From NCBI GenBank assembly GCA_028706405.1, contig JAQWBM010000005.1:1-64000 (forward strand): a DNA stretch of 64,000 nt, written 5' to 3'. The translations under genes and the position numbers were made by a program. Below, in pieces: positions 15,939 to 25,549 of the stretch (positions are counted from its first letter, which is position 1; each line of letters begins with the position of its first letter). The notes under the pieces were generated by a model, which saw only the letters and a list, made by a program, of their open reading frames with translations, was not told where the DNA came from and searched no databases. The stretch comes from Eubacteriales bacterium (lineage in GTDB: Bacteria; Bacillota; Clostridia; Peptostreptococcales; Anaerovoracaceae).

Positions 15939-16925
15939 TTACTGTTCACTTTCTTTTTCAGCAATGCTTCGATTTTCCATTACTTCACCTACAGTAAAAA
16001 TTACAAGTCCTACCCATATAAATCCAAAGGTAATTAATTGTATCATATCAAACGGTTCTCGGTAAACAAAAATCCCCAGTATCAATCCTATGGTAGGTGA
16101 GATGTATCCTGTAACCCCAAGGGTTATTAAGCTTATCCTGTTAGCTGCCATAGCGAAAAGCATAAGCGGAGTGCCGGTTACAATACCGGCTAAGGCCAAT
16201 AATCCCCATTGCATAGGTTCTGCATTTGCATAGGCTCCACTGCCGGTCAATTCATAATATAAAATAACCGCTACTGCAAAGGGAACAAGAAATAACGTTT
16301 CGTATAATAAAGACAAAACTGCGTCTACCCTGAGTTTTTTCTTTATCGCGGCATAGGTGCCAAAGGTAAATGCCAGACTCAAAGCGACCACTGGAATTTG
16401 ACCGTGATAAATAAGAATCACTGCAACTCCCAAGCCCGCGAAAATAACCGCAATCAGCTTGTATCTATTCAATTTTTCTTTGAAAAAAAGGAGCCCGAAG
16501 ACGCATACGATCAAAGGTTCTATGTAGTACCCGATGCTTGTCTGAATAATCTGTTCGTTGCTAACTGCCCATATATAGATTCCCCAATTAAGGGAAATCA
16601 AAGCCCCGGCAATAAAAAACGTTCTAAGCGTGGCTTTATTATTTAATGGTCTTAGAATCACTTCCAATGGATAGAAAATAATTGCCATAATAAGGGATAA
16701 TAAAAATGCCAGTATAATTCTATAAAACAATATCAAGATCGGGTCAATAGGATCAAGAGATTTCCAATAGACCGGCAGCATTCCCCATAACAAAGTGCAA
16801 AGGATTGCAAATGCAATCCCTTGTTTATATTCTCTCTGACGATTACCTTTGCTTATGCCGTGAGAGCTTCTTATTTTTTTTATCCAGCTGGTTTTTTCAC
16901 TCTTCTTAATAATACTTTGACTCAA
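15939..16925 (-). CDS. rarD: RarD-type EamA/DMT transporter
   Basis: A membrane protein of the drug/metabolite transporter superfamily with ten predicted helices in two EamA repeats. The RarD signature FAILCTLLWGMLPVYWK opens the first helix. Members are predicted small-molecule permeases, often annotated as chloramphenicol-sensitive protein, with the true substrate unknown. It starts at a TTG at 16923-16925, three bases after the ilvB stop, with only a weak GGTG sequence upstream. No ATG lies nearby, so the start is uncertain. Its position directly after ilvB raises the idea of export of branched-chain amino acids or an acetolactate-derived product, which is speculative. Confidence 0.82.
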   Translation of the reverse strand: MSQSIIKKSEKTSWIKKIRSSHGISKGNRQREYKQGIAFAILCTLLWGMLPVYWKSLDPIDPILILFYRIILAFLLSLIMAIIFYPLEVILRPLNNKATLRTFFIAGALISLNWGIYIWAVSNEQIIQTSIGYYIEPLIVCVFGLLFFKEKLNRYKLIAVIFAGLGVAVILIYHGQIPVVALSLAFTFGTYAAIKKKLRVDAVLSLLYETLFLVPFAVAVILYYELTGSGAYANAEPMQWGLLALAGIVTGTPLMLFAMAANRISLITLGVTGYISPTIGLILGIFVYREPFDMIQLITFGFIWVGLVIFTVGEVMENRSIAEKESEQ

Positions 16926-16927
16926 TC

Positions 16928-18595
16928 TTACACCAATGTTTCTGTTAATAGCTGATTATTGATCGCTTCCCCCGGGGGAACGATCGGGGTGACATCTTCG
17001 TCAATAGAAATATCACATGCGATAACAGATCCTTTCCCTGTTTCCAGAGCTTCCTCCAGAGCCTTTCTGAACTCCATCCGGTTCTTTACAAGTCTGCCGT
17101 AAAGACCAAAGGCTGACGCCAGCTTGTCATATTCCAAAACATCCGGCAGATCAGTTGCGGAGTATCTTTTATCGAAAAACAGCTTCTGCCACTGCCTTAC
17201 CATTCCAAGGGCATGATTCTTCACAACAACGGTAATAATCGGCAAATCATATGCGGCTATAGTTGCAAGTTCGTTCATGTTCATGCGGAAGCTGCCGTCT
17301 CCGCTGATATGTAATATTCTTTTATCAGGGTTGCCTATTTGTGCTCCGATAGCTGCTCCCAAACCAAAGCCCATAGTCCCCAATCCGCCTGAGGTAATAA
17401 AGGTTCTGGGTTTTCTGAAATTCCATTTTTGAGCAGTCCACATTTGATGCTGTCCAACATCCGTAGCTATGATTACATCGTCACCAAATACCTCGTTCAG
17501 AGTTTCAAAAATATTATTTGAATTTAGTTGATTGCCGCTGCTTTTTTTCTCACTCTTCCAAGTATTGATTCTTTTATTCCATTCTACTCTTTCGGTTTCT
17601 TCAATCTGAGGAAGCAAAGCCTGCAGCCCGCTTTTAATATCGCATTTGACACAATAATCAAAACGAATATTTTTGCCGAATTCGGAAGCGTCAATATCTA
17701 TATGAATAATTTTGGCGCCTTTTGCAAATTTCGATGTATCCCCTGTTACCCTGTCACTGAATCTGGCGCCCACTGCAATAATCAGATCGCTGTGGTGTAC
17801 TGCCATATTCGCTTCCTTCTGACCGTGCATTCCAACCATTCCCAAAGAAAGAGGGTTTTTTCTATCGAAGGAGCCCATGCTCATCAGTGTGGTTATAACG
17901 GGAATATTGGCCTTGTTCGCCAGCTCCGTAAGCTCTTCGGATGCATCAGCTATGATAACCCCGCCTCCTGCATATATGACCGGCTTTTCTGATGCATTGA
18001 TTTCCTGCGCGATTAAATTAATCTGTTCGGGATGATCCGGCGGACAGCAACGTTCTATATGTTCAGGCTTGCATGGTTCATATTCGGCAAGCTCCAACAT
18101 CAAATTTTTGGGCACGTCAACCAATACAGGTCCCGGTCTGCCGCTTACGGCTATCTGAAAGGCTTTTCTGATGTTGGGAGCTAAATCCTCAACAGTCCGG
18201 CAAAAAAAGCTATATTTTGTTATGGGCAATGTTACCCCAACAATGTCTACTTCCTGAAATGAATCCTTACCAATTGAGCTGATAGGAACCTGTCCTGTTA
18301 TTACCACAAGGGGCACAGAATCCATGTAAGCTGTTGCGATACCGGTCACTGTATTTGTGGCGCCCGGTCCGCTGGTCGCAAAGCAGACACCTGCTTTCCC
18401 TGTAGAACGGGCATAGCCGTCTGCAGCATGGGTCGCTCCCTGTTCATGACTGGTCAATATATGTTTAGTTCTGTGCGAATAATCATATAAAGCATCATAA
18501 AGAGGCATTATCTGACCGCCTGGATACCCAAATATTGTATCCACCTTTTGCTCCATCAGACATTCCATTATTATTTTAGATCCCTTTAACAGCAT
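16928..18595 (-). CDS. ilvB: Acetolactate synthase large subunit
   Basis: A thiamine-diphosphate enzyme that condenses two pyruvates (or pyruvate and 2-oxobutyrate) to acetohydroxy acids, the first common step of valine, leucine and isoleucine synthesis. Length (555 residues) and motifs fit the biosynthetic FAD-containing class: FGYPGGQIMPLYDAL with the TSHEQGATHAADGYA catalytic Glu block, SGPGATN, and the ThDP motif ISGDGSFRMNMNEL followed by NHALGMVRQWQ. The start ATG (18593-18595) follows AAAGGTGAG. It lies 16 bases downstream of ilvC. No small regulatory subunit gene (ilvN/ilvH) is adjacent, so feedback control would depend on a gene elsewhere. Confidence 0.95.
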   Translation of the reverse strand: MLLKGSKIIMECLMEQKVDTIFGYPGGQIMPLYDALYDYSHRTKHILTSHEQGATHAADGYARSTGKAGVCFATSGPGATNTVTGIATAYMDSVPLVVITGQVPISSIGKDSFQEVDIVGVTLPITKYSFFCRTVEDLAPNIRKAFQIAVSGRPGPVLVDVPKNLMLELAEYEPCKPEHIERCCPPDHPEQINLIAQEINASEKPVIYAGGGVIIADASEELTELANKANIPVITTLMSMGSFDRKNPLSLGMVGMHGQKEANMAVHHSDLIIAVGARFSDRVTGDTSKFAKGAKIIHIDIDASEFGKNIRFDYCVKCDIKSGLQALLPQIEETERVEWNKRINTWKSEKKSSGNQLNSNNIFETLNEVFGDDVIIATDVGQHQMWTAQKWNFRKPRTFITSGGLGTMGFGLGAAIGAQIGNPDKRILHISGDGSFRMNMNELATIAAYDLPIITVVVKNHALGMVRQWQKLFFDKRYSATDLPDVLEYDKLASAFGLYGRLVKNRMEFRKALEEALETGKGSVIACDISIDEDVTPIVPPGEAINNQLLTETLV

Positions 18596-18611
18596 ATTCT
18601 CACCTTTATTA

Positions 18612-19643
<1,032 letters not shown>

Positions 19644-19655
19644 CTACAAAATTAT

Positions 19656-19730
19656 TTGTGTATAAACACAATATTATGATTAAAAAATAAAACATTAATA
19701 TATTGTACTATTTGGTTTTATGCGAGTCAA
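19656..19730 (-). promoter_or_regulatory. Promoter and palindromic operator candidate of the ilvC operon
   Basis: Reading the minus strand, TTGACT (19725-19730) and TACAAT (19702-19707) are separated by 17 bases, a close match to a vegetative promoter. Within the transcribed leader lies the perfect palindrome TTGTGTTTATACACAA (19656-19671), a likely repressor site. The leader is only about 90 bases and holds no T-box hallmark, so control by protein binding is more likely than by tRNA-sensing attenuation. The half-site resembles, but is shorter than, Rex operators; the regulator is unknown. Confidence 0.7.
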
Positions 19731-19764
19731 GGGATTATTACCTAAAGTTGCCGAACCGAAGATT

Positions 19765-19806
19765 AAAAAGAATTGCCGCCCAATAAGGAAACATGCAATT
19801 CTTTTT
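19765..19806 (-). terminator. Rho-independent terminator of the YjcZ-like gene
   Basis: The 12-bp perfect stem AAAAAGAATTGC (19765-19776) and its complement (19795-19806) enclose an 18-base loop. On the minus strand it ends GCAATTCTTTTT, with the T-run needed for termination, 30 bases after the stop codon of the small gene at 19837-20157. Confidence 0.85.
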
Positions 19807-19836
19807 AGCTTTTTAAATCGGCTTGTTCGAAAATTA

Positions 19837-20157
19837 TCAGAAGAGTCCGCCTAAAAAGCCTTTTCCATCTTTCTGGTTTCCAAGTAAGAAGAATACCAGT
19901 ATCAGGATAAGTAACCAGCTGCCGTCAAATCCAGTGTTATCACCACAGAAATCGTCTTTGTGGCCGAAGCCACCGAATATGTTTGTTCCGCCGCAGAGTA
20001 GAAATACGATGATAATTATTGGAAGCCAGCTACCCAAATCCCAGCCGTCATCATGGTCATTACAAATATTGTCATGTCTGAAATCGCTGTCGCAGCAACC
20101 CTTGTCATACTTATCAAATCGGTCTCTATCCATGCATTGTTTAAATTCATCGCCCAC
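19837..20157 (-). CDS. Small YjcZ-like Gly-rich membrane protein, probable sporulation gene
   Basis: A 106-residue protein with a charged, Cys-containing N-terminal half (CMDRDRFDKYDKGCCDSD) and two short hydrophobic stretches (SWLPIIIIVFLLCGG and SWLLILILVFFLLG) separated by a Gly/Phe/Asp-rich segment. It ends GFLGGLF. The second stretch resembles YjcZ-family sporulation proteins, which consist of a Gly-rich lead and one hydrophobic helix; here the unit looks duplicated. A GTG start at 20155-20157 is chosen because GGAGGTG lies six bases upstream; the earlier ATGs have no ribosome-binding site. A SigK-like promoter precedes it and a terminator follows, so it is monocistronic. Confidence 0.7.
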   Translation of the reverse strand: MGDEFKQCMDRDRFDKYDKGCCDSDFRHDNICNDHDDGWDLGSWLPIIIIVFLLCGGTNIFGGFGHKDDFCGDNTGFDGSWLLILILVFFLLGNQKDGKGFLGGLF

Positions 20158-20196
20158 CTTATACACCTCCATGTAAATTTCATTACACATTTCGTA

Positions 20197-20224
20197 TATA
20201 ATATGAAACGATGTGTTATTATGT
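20197..20224 (-). promoter_or_regulatory. Candidate SigK promoter for the YjcZ-like gene
   Basis: On the minus strand an AC at 20223-20224 is followed after 17 bases by CATATTATA (20197-20205), which satisfies the SigK pattern AC-N16/17-CATANNNTA. The site is about 40 bases upstream of the GTG start and abuts the 3' end of the RluA-type gene. The -35 is only two bases, so the match is suggestive, not decisive. Confidence 0.5.
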
Positions 20225-20228
20225 GCAA

Positions 20229-21164
20229 TCAGTAAACGTCAGTCTCACATTTCTTATCACTATTTATTTTTTTTATCAGCAGCTTGATGTCTTCTGGCAG
20301 CGGAGCCTCAAACTCCATGAACTTATTTGTTACCGGATGACGAAAGGAAAAATATGATGCATGAAGTGCCTGTCTTTCAATTAACCATACAGATGCTGAG
20401 CCATAAAGCACATCTCCAACAATCGGATGTCCTATATGAGATAAGTGCACACGAATCTGATGTGTTCTGCCGGTTTCAAGCAAGAGCTCCAGCATGGTAT
20501 ACCCACTCTGAAAACGCTCAAGTATTCTGTAATGCGTTATGGATGGATAACCGCTCGGCTTGACTGCACGCTTTACCTGTTCCTCGTACAATTTATCGAT
20601 AGGCAGGTCTATGGTTCCCCTTTCCTCCGCAATCATTCCCTTCACAATTGCAAAATATTTTTTTATAACGTTGTTCTCGTTCATTTGCCTGGCCAGATCA
20701 TCCTGACAATATGAATTTTTGGCGATAGCCATAAGCCCTGACGTATCCATATCAAGCCGGTTGATAAATCTGATCTTGTATTGCTGGTTTTGATCAAGCA
20801 TATATTTCATGATTCCGTTTGCCATGGTATGACATGGATGACCTTTTGTCGGATGAACAACATATCCCGGCTGTTTGTTGATTATCAACAGATCATCGTC
20901 CTCATAAACAACGGAGACAGGAATGTTTTCCGGTTCAAATGAGCTTGTTTCTTCCGGCATGAACACAGTAAGACTGTCTCCGGTACAATGTCCCTTTTCG
21001 TTCATTTTTACCGGAACGCCGTTTCTAAATACACAATTATTTGTCTTAAGCTTTATTATCAACCTGGAAGAAAACTTAAAATTACGTTGTAAGAGCTCCT
21101 TTACCGGGAGCTCCTTATCCATTTCTTTAATTATATATTCAAATTTTTGCCGATTAATATCCAT
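20229..21164 (-). CDS. RluA/RluD family pseudouridine synthase
   Basis: A 311-residue RNA pseudouridine synthase. An S4-like N-terminal domain (LLQRNFKFSSRLIIKLK) is followed by the catalytic domain with INRLDMDTSGLMAIAKN, containing the essential Asp of the RLD motif, and LLETGRTHQIRVH near the C-terminus. Family members modify uridines in 23S rRNA or tRNA; the exact target cannot be read from sequence. Its length is typical. The promoter of the small sporulation-like gene overlaps its 3' flank. It is followed on the same strand by the YjcZ-like gene and preceded by nadK. Confidence 0.92.
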   Translation of the reverse strand: MDINRQKFEYIIKEMDKELPVKELLQRNFKFSSRLIIKLKTNNCVFRNGVPVKMNEKGHCTGDSLTVFMPEETSSFEPENIPVSVVYEDDDLLIINKQPGYVVHPTKGHPCHTMANGIMKYMLDQNQQYKIRFINRLDMDTSGLMAIAKNSYCQDDLARQMNENNVIKKYFAIVKGMIAEERGTIDLPIDKLYEEQVKRAVKPSGYPSITHYRILERFQSGYTMLELLLETGRTHQIRVHLSHIGHPIVGDVLYGSASVWLIERQALHASYFSFRHPVTNKFMEFEAPLPEDIKLLIKKINSDKKCETDVY

Positions 21165-21245
21165 TTATTTATATCCCAGTGCATATCTATGCTTTTATTA
21201 TAACGATTAAGCAGAAAAATTCCGACTGTAGAAATTTTTCTTACA

Positions 21246-22049
21246 TCATATAAACTTACTTTTTACCTTTGTCCAGAAGTCAGTATTTTCAAATCGGAGC
21301 AGCTTTATGATTGAATTTGAAAACTCAAATATTATTTCCTCCGCTTCCTGGAGAAGATGCTCCATCCCGTCTGCTACGATCAACAGACCCTTACCCTTAT
21401 TCTCTGCGTATTCCGGGTTGACCCTGATAGACAAATACGGCGGCAGGATCAAGCTCGATGTAAAGGAACGATATGCTGTCGTGTTCATCGGAGCGATAGG
21501 CGTTACCTGTAACAAGCTTAACCGCGGGTCAACTATGCTTCCCCCCAGTGAGTAGTTATAAGCTGTGCTTCCCGCCGGAGTCGAAACTAGAATTCCGTCG
21601 CCGCTGAAGCGTTCAATAAAGCTATCGCCTATTGATATGTTTAAATGAACAGGACGGGACTTAACCCCTTTAACCAGGATCTCATTCAACCCCATGAATT
21701 CCTGTTTTCCTTTCGCTGTAGAAACTTCTGACTTTACCGTCTTTAAGTGCTGAGTCTCATACTTACCCTGCTTGTACTTGAAAATAAATTCATCTAAACC
21801 GTCCGGGCAAACTTCCTGAAAAAAACCCAAATGACCCGTATTAATTCCTATAAAGGGAATGGATGGGAAATTATACTTATGAATGGTCTCTAAAAACGAA
21901 CCGTCCCCGCCTATACATATAATCAGTTCCGCATTGAGATCATACTCCGGAGGAACGAAAAAATCACTTTTATCAAGCTTTTGTCTTAACAGCTTTTCAG
22001 TTTCCTGAGATAATTCAGTATCGTTTGCAAAAACATTAATAATTCTCAT
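21246..22049 (-). CDS. nadK: NAD kinase
   Basis: Phosphorylates NAD to NADP in the cytoplasm. The diagnostic motifs are GGDGSFLETIH (catalytic GGDG), NTGHLGF, and the STPAGSTAYNYSLGG block, with a length of 267 residues typical of Firmicutes enzymes. The start ATG (22047-22049) is MRIINVFAN. It lies 45 bases after the pepF stop and 81 bases before the RluA-type gene, in one orientation, so the three may share a transcript. Confidence 0.95.
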   Translation of the reverse strand: MRIINVFANDTELSQETEKLLRQKLDKSDFFVPPEYDLNAELIICIGGDGSFLETIHKYNFPSIPFIGINTGHLGFFQEVCPDGLDEFIFKYKQGKYETQHLKTVKSEVSTAKGKQEFMGLNEILVKGVKSRPVHLNISIGDSFIERFSGDGILVSTPAGSTAYNYSLGGSIVDPRLSLLQVTPIAPMNTTAYRSFTSSLILPPYLSIRVNPEYAENKGKGLLIVADGMEHLLQEAEEIIFEFSNSIIKLLRFENTDFWTKVKSKFI

Positions 22050-22094
22050 TAGAGCGTTTCCCCCTTTAAATACCTACGAGTGGGTCTATACATT

Positions 22095-23891
22095 TTACAC
22101 CAGTTCTTCCAGGCTCACAACATTTTTTTCAAAGGCATCCATAGCCTGGGCGATCGGCTCCGGTCTGCTCATATCCACACCGGCAATTTTTAGCAATTCT
22201 ATAGGATAATCGCTATCCCCTGTCTTTAAAAACTCAATATATGCATCCCTTGCTGTTTTCCCTTCATGCAAAATTTTTGAAGATATGGAAGCAGCTGCAG
22301 AAAAACCTGTTGCATATTTATAGACATAGAATGCCCTGTAAAAATGCGGGATCCTGGCCCACTCCATCTCAATCTGAGAATCATGTATGACCTGTTCTCC
22401 GTAATATTTGCGGTTTAGTTTTCTATACTCTTCGCATAGCCACTCGGCAGTCAGCACCTCTCCATTTTCTACTGCTTCATGGGTCAGCTTCTCAAACTCG
22501 GCAAACATGGTTTGACGGAATAAGGTCGTTCTGAATTCTTCTATATGCATATTCAGCAGGTATTTTTTCTCCTCCGCGTCATTGCAGACAGTGAGCAGGT
22601 GCTGCATCAGCAGCGATTCATTCACTGTCGAAGCGACCTCTGCTGTAAAAATGGAATGTCCGCCATATACATAAGGCTGGTTATGCCTTGTGTAATAAGA
22701 GTGCATGGAGTGACCCATTTCATGAACGACAGTAAAGACATCCTTTAGCTTGTTGTTGTAATTCAGAAGGATATACGGCATACTATCGTAGCTTCCAAAG
22801 GAATAAGCTCCGCTCGTTTTTCCTTCATTTTCAAAAACGTCTATCCATCCTGCTTCGATGCCATGATTCATTTTGCTGATATAGTCTTTTCCCAATGGGG
22901 AGAGTCCTTCCCGCATGATATCCAGTGCTTTTTCATAAGGGATATCTTTCTTCGGCATCTCGACAAGCGGTACATACATATCGTACATATGGAGTTCATC
23001 TACTTGCAGCATCTTGCGCCTTATCTCCATATACCGGTGCATAAGACCCAATTTACCGTTTACTGTATCGATTAAATTGTCATATACTTTAAGAGGGATA
23101 TTGTCTCCGGAAAGCGCGGCATCACGGGCTGAGCTATATTTCCTGATTCTTGCAGTGACCACATCTGTTTTTGTATTATAGTTATAGTTTGCCGCAAGCG
23201 TATTTTTAAAGTTGATATACGCTTCATACATATGCTCAAAGGCTTCCCTTCTGACTCTTCTATTATAAGACTCCATAAAGCCTGAATATCTGCCGTGTGT
23301 GACCTCAACATCGTCACCATCTTCGTCAATGATCGATCCAAATTTAATATCCGCATTGTTGAACATTGTAAATACAACATTGGTAGCGCCTGTAACTTCT
23401 CCGATCTGTGCCATTACGCTTTCTTCCGCTTTGGAAAGAACGTGTGCTTTTTGTCTCATAAGGTCATCTATGACATGCTCATACTGTTTGAATCCTTTTT
23501 CCGAATCAATAAAGCTTCTCAGCTTTTCTCCGGGAATTTCCAGCAGCTCAGGTATAAAAAATGAAAGGTATGAGGATGTTTTTGCAATCAGAGAGCTTGC
23601 CTTATCGCTCATCGCCTGATACTTAGTTTCTCGGTTGTCCTCATCTTTTTTCATTCTGGCATACACATAAACCTTTTCCAGCAGAAGCCATATATTGTCT
23701 TTCTTTTGAAGAGCCTCCAGCAGGACTTGCGGACTTTCACCCAATCTCCCTGAAAACTCCACAAAATCCTTTGCCTTATTTTCAACCTTCTGATAATCAC
23801 TCTTCCACTGTTCTTCTTCAGAATACATATCATTGATTTTCCACTTATATTTCGGATCAATTTGACTTCTTGTTTTTGTTTCTTTTCCCAT
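22095..23891 (-). CDS. pepF: Oligoendopeptidase F
   Basis: An M3-family zinc metallopeptidase of 598 residues that cleaves oligopeptides in the cytoplasm. The zinc motif HEMGHSMHSYYTR (HExxH) lies in the C-terminal third, and the third ligand comes from the downstream FTAEVASTVNESL helix, as in PepF. The N-terminal half is the usual helical PepF lid. The ATG at 23889-23891 is preferred over the GTG one codon earlier because AAGGAG lies seven bases before it. It is the first gene of the minus-strand run with nadK. Confidence 0.95.
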   Translation of the reverse strand: MGKETKTRSQIDPKYKWKINDMYSEEEQWKSDYQKVENKAKDFVEFSGRLGESPQVLLEALQKKDNIWLLLEKVYVYARMKKDEDNRETKYQAMSDKASSLIAKTSSYLSFFIPELLEIPGEKLRSFIDSEKGFKQYEHVIDDLMRQKAHVLSKAEESVMAQIGEVTGATNVVFTMFNNADIKFGSIIDEDGDDVEVTHGRYSGFMESYNRRVRREAFEHMYEAYINFKNTLAANYNYNTKTDVVTARIRKYSSARDAALSGDNIPLKVYDNLIDTVNGKLGLMHRYMEIRRKMLQVDELHMYDMYVPLVEMPKKDIPYEKALDIMREGLSPLGKDYISKMNHGIEAGWIDVFENEGKTSGAYSFGSYDSMPYILLNYNNKLKDVFTVVHEMGHSMHSYYTRHNQPYVYGGHSIFTAEVASTVNESLLMQHLLTVCNDAEEKKYLLNMHIEEFRTTLFRQTMFAEFEKLTHEAVENGEVLTAEWLCEEYRKLNRKYYGEQVIHDSQIEMEWARIPHFYRAFYVYKYATGFSAAASISSKILHEGKTARDAYIEFLKTGDSDYPIELLKIAGVDMSRPEPIAQAMDAFEKNVVSLEELV

Positions 23892-24084
23892 CACAAAACT
23901 CCTTTTTATATTTTACTATTTACATTTTAACCTTTATTCTTTAATATTATTATAACGCATACATAGCAAGTTTTCGACTATAGAAAATTATTGAACGACT
24001 GTTGTCAGCCCCACGATTCTTAAGCGGAGGGTTACCAATTAAGTTGAAGGATGAACTTCAATATAGAAAGGACACGATTATTGT

Positions 24085-24912
24085 ATGGATAACCGGCCAA
24101 TAGGGTTTTTTGATTCGGGGCTCGGAGGGCTGACCTGCGTACCTTATTTAATGGAAGCTTTACCTAACGAACGAATCATCTATTTTGGAGATACTGCACG
24201 TACACCATACGGATCAAAAGGAATTTCTACTATTCGTAATTTTTCGATGCAAATTGCAGATTTTTTAATAAATGAAAATGTAAAGATGATTGTCATTGCG
24301 TGTAATACCGTGAGCTCAACCTGTCTTGATGAGCTGCAGCAAAAGTATCCCCAAATTCCAATCATAGGGATCATTGAGCCAACGGCTAAGGTCACTGCAG
24401 AAACATGTAATGAGCAAGACCATATCGGTGTTATGGGCACGAAAGTAACGATAAAAAGCAAAGCTTATGAAAAGCTGATATATAATCTGAACCCGAAGCT
24501 TAATCTTTATTCAACCCCCAGCCCTGCCCTTGTTCCACTGATCGAGGAGGGCATTATACAAAATGAGATTATGGATTTGTCAATCAAATATTATCTGGAT
24601 CACTTCATATCCTATAATAAAATCAATACGCTTATATTGGGCTGTACTCACTACCCACTGATTCGGAAAAATATCGGAAAAATATATTCCGGATTGAGAA
24701 TTATTAATCCATCAGCGGAAATAATACAAAGCATTATAGCCGAACTTAAGGCAAAGGATATCTTTTCCGATGAACCTGTTTTTGACAATACGTTCTATGC
24801 AAGTGACTTGTCAGAGAACTTCGTCAATATGATTAACAGAATTTTTGAAAACTCGGGATTTAAGGTCGTATTTAAGAGCTTTGACCTGGAAACCCCACAA
24901 ATGAGGTGCTAA
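24085..24912 (+). CDS. murI: Glutamate racemase
   Basis: Produces D-glutamate for peptidoglycan stem peptides. Motifs are IGFFDSGLGGLTC at the N-terminus and the two catalytic cysteines in ACNTVSS and LGCTHYPLI. The length of 275 residues is normal. The start ATG at 24085 has AGAAAGGA about 13 bases upstream. A short stem (TTGAAG 24044-24049 with CTTCAA 24056-24061) and a 13-codon open frame starting at 24052 overlap the initiation region and could modulate translation. It overlaps closely with the next gene, whose ATG follows the stop by one base. Confidence 0.95.
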   Translation: MDNRPIGFFDSGLGGLTCVPYLMEALPNERIIYFGDTARTPYGSKGISTIRNFSMQIADFLINENVKMIVIACNTVSSTCLDELQQKYPQIPIIGIIEPTAKVTAETCNEQDHIGVMGTKVTIKSKAYEKLIYNLNPKLNLYSTPSPALVPLIEEGIIQNEIMDLSIKYYLDHFISYNKINTLILGCTHYPLIRKNIGKIYSGLRIINPSAEIIQSIIAELKAKDIFSDEPVFDNTFYASDLSENFVNMINRIFENSGFKVVFKSFDLETPQMRC

Positions 24913-24913
24913 A

Positions 24914-25549
24914 ATGGATTATAACGAACTGTTAGATATGCTTGAGATTGAATCTCCTGATGAATTCGAGTATTTTGAGCACTTCGTCTCTCTGATCGAG
25001 TGTGACGAAGAGATTCCTTATGAGTTATTTTATAAATTCCTTGCGGAAGCAGATTCAGAGACTTTGATTGATTTGACAGACAATTACTTTGAAGACATTT
25101 TGCATGGGATCCCTGATGACGGAATTGAAATATACACAATGTTGAACACTATAAGGCAGGCGCTGTTAGGCCTGTTAAAAAATGCCAATGATACCGAAGA
25201 GGACCGCATTGCATATGTAGACGAATTGTATAAATTTAGAAGCTGGTATATTTTCGACGGGCTTGTCCATATAAAGCGGATACGCGACGGTAAGGAAGCT
25301 GATGTGACCATCAGCGAGTCCTTATCCCTTTTCAGGCTTGAAAAGTTAAGTGAAGATCAACACATATATGATTTCAGCGACTGCCTGGATTATGAAATCG
25401 ATGAATACTCGATTTCATTCGATGCAACGCTTGATGAAGAATACGAAGAAATCATAGAGGAGGACGATGATTTATATGAAGAAGGTCTCATTGATAAAGA
25501 ATTTCCTGTGATAGACGGAGAAGACTTTGAAGAGGGCGCCGAACTTTAA
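24914..25549 (+). CDS. Acidic conserved hypothetical protein downstream of murI
   Basis: A 211-residue protein that I cannot assign to a family. It is extremely acidic, with roughly a third Asp plus Glu. The C-terminal 60 residues are nearly a poly-acidic tail (EEYEEIIEEDDDLYEEG, then EFPVIDGEDFEEGAEL). The N-terminal two thirds appear helical, with no membrane segment or signal. It follows murI with one base between stop and start, so it is coexpressed with D-glutamate synthesis. A role in binding a basic partner or metal, or in regulating the racemase, is possible but unsupported. Its stop codon overlaps the convergent murE-type gene. Confidence 0.75.
   Translation: MDYNELLDMLEIESPDEFEYFEHFVSLIECDEEIPYELFYKFLAEADSETLIDLTDNYFEDILHGIPDDGIEIYTMLNTIRQALLGLLKNANDTEEDRIAYVDELYKFRSWYIFDGLVHIKRIRDGKEADVTISESLSLFRLEKLSEDQHIYDFSDCLDYEIDEYSISFDATLDEEYEEIIEEDDDLYEEGLIDKEFPVIDGEDFEEGAEL

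Noticed and set aside
24052-24093. 13-codon frame overlapping the murI start as a leader peptide.
   Set aside because: No convincing ribosome-binding site at the proper distance, and no amino acid run that would suggest attenuation.
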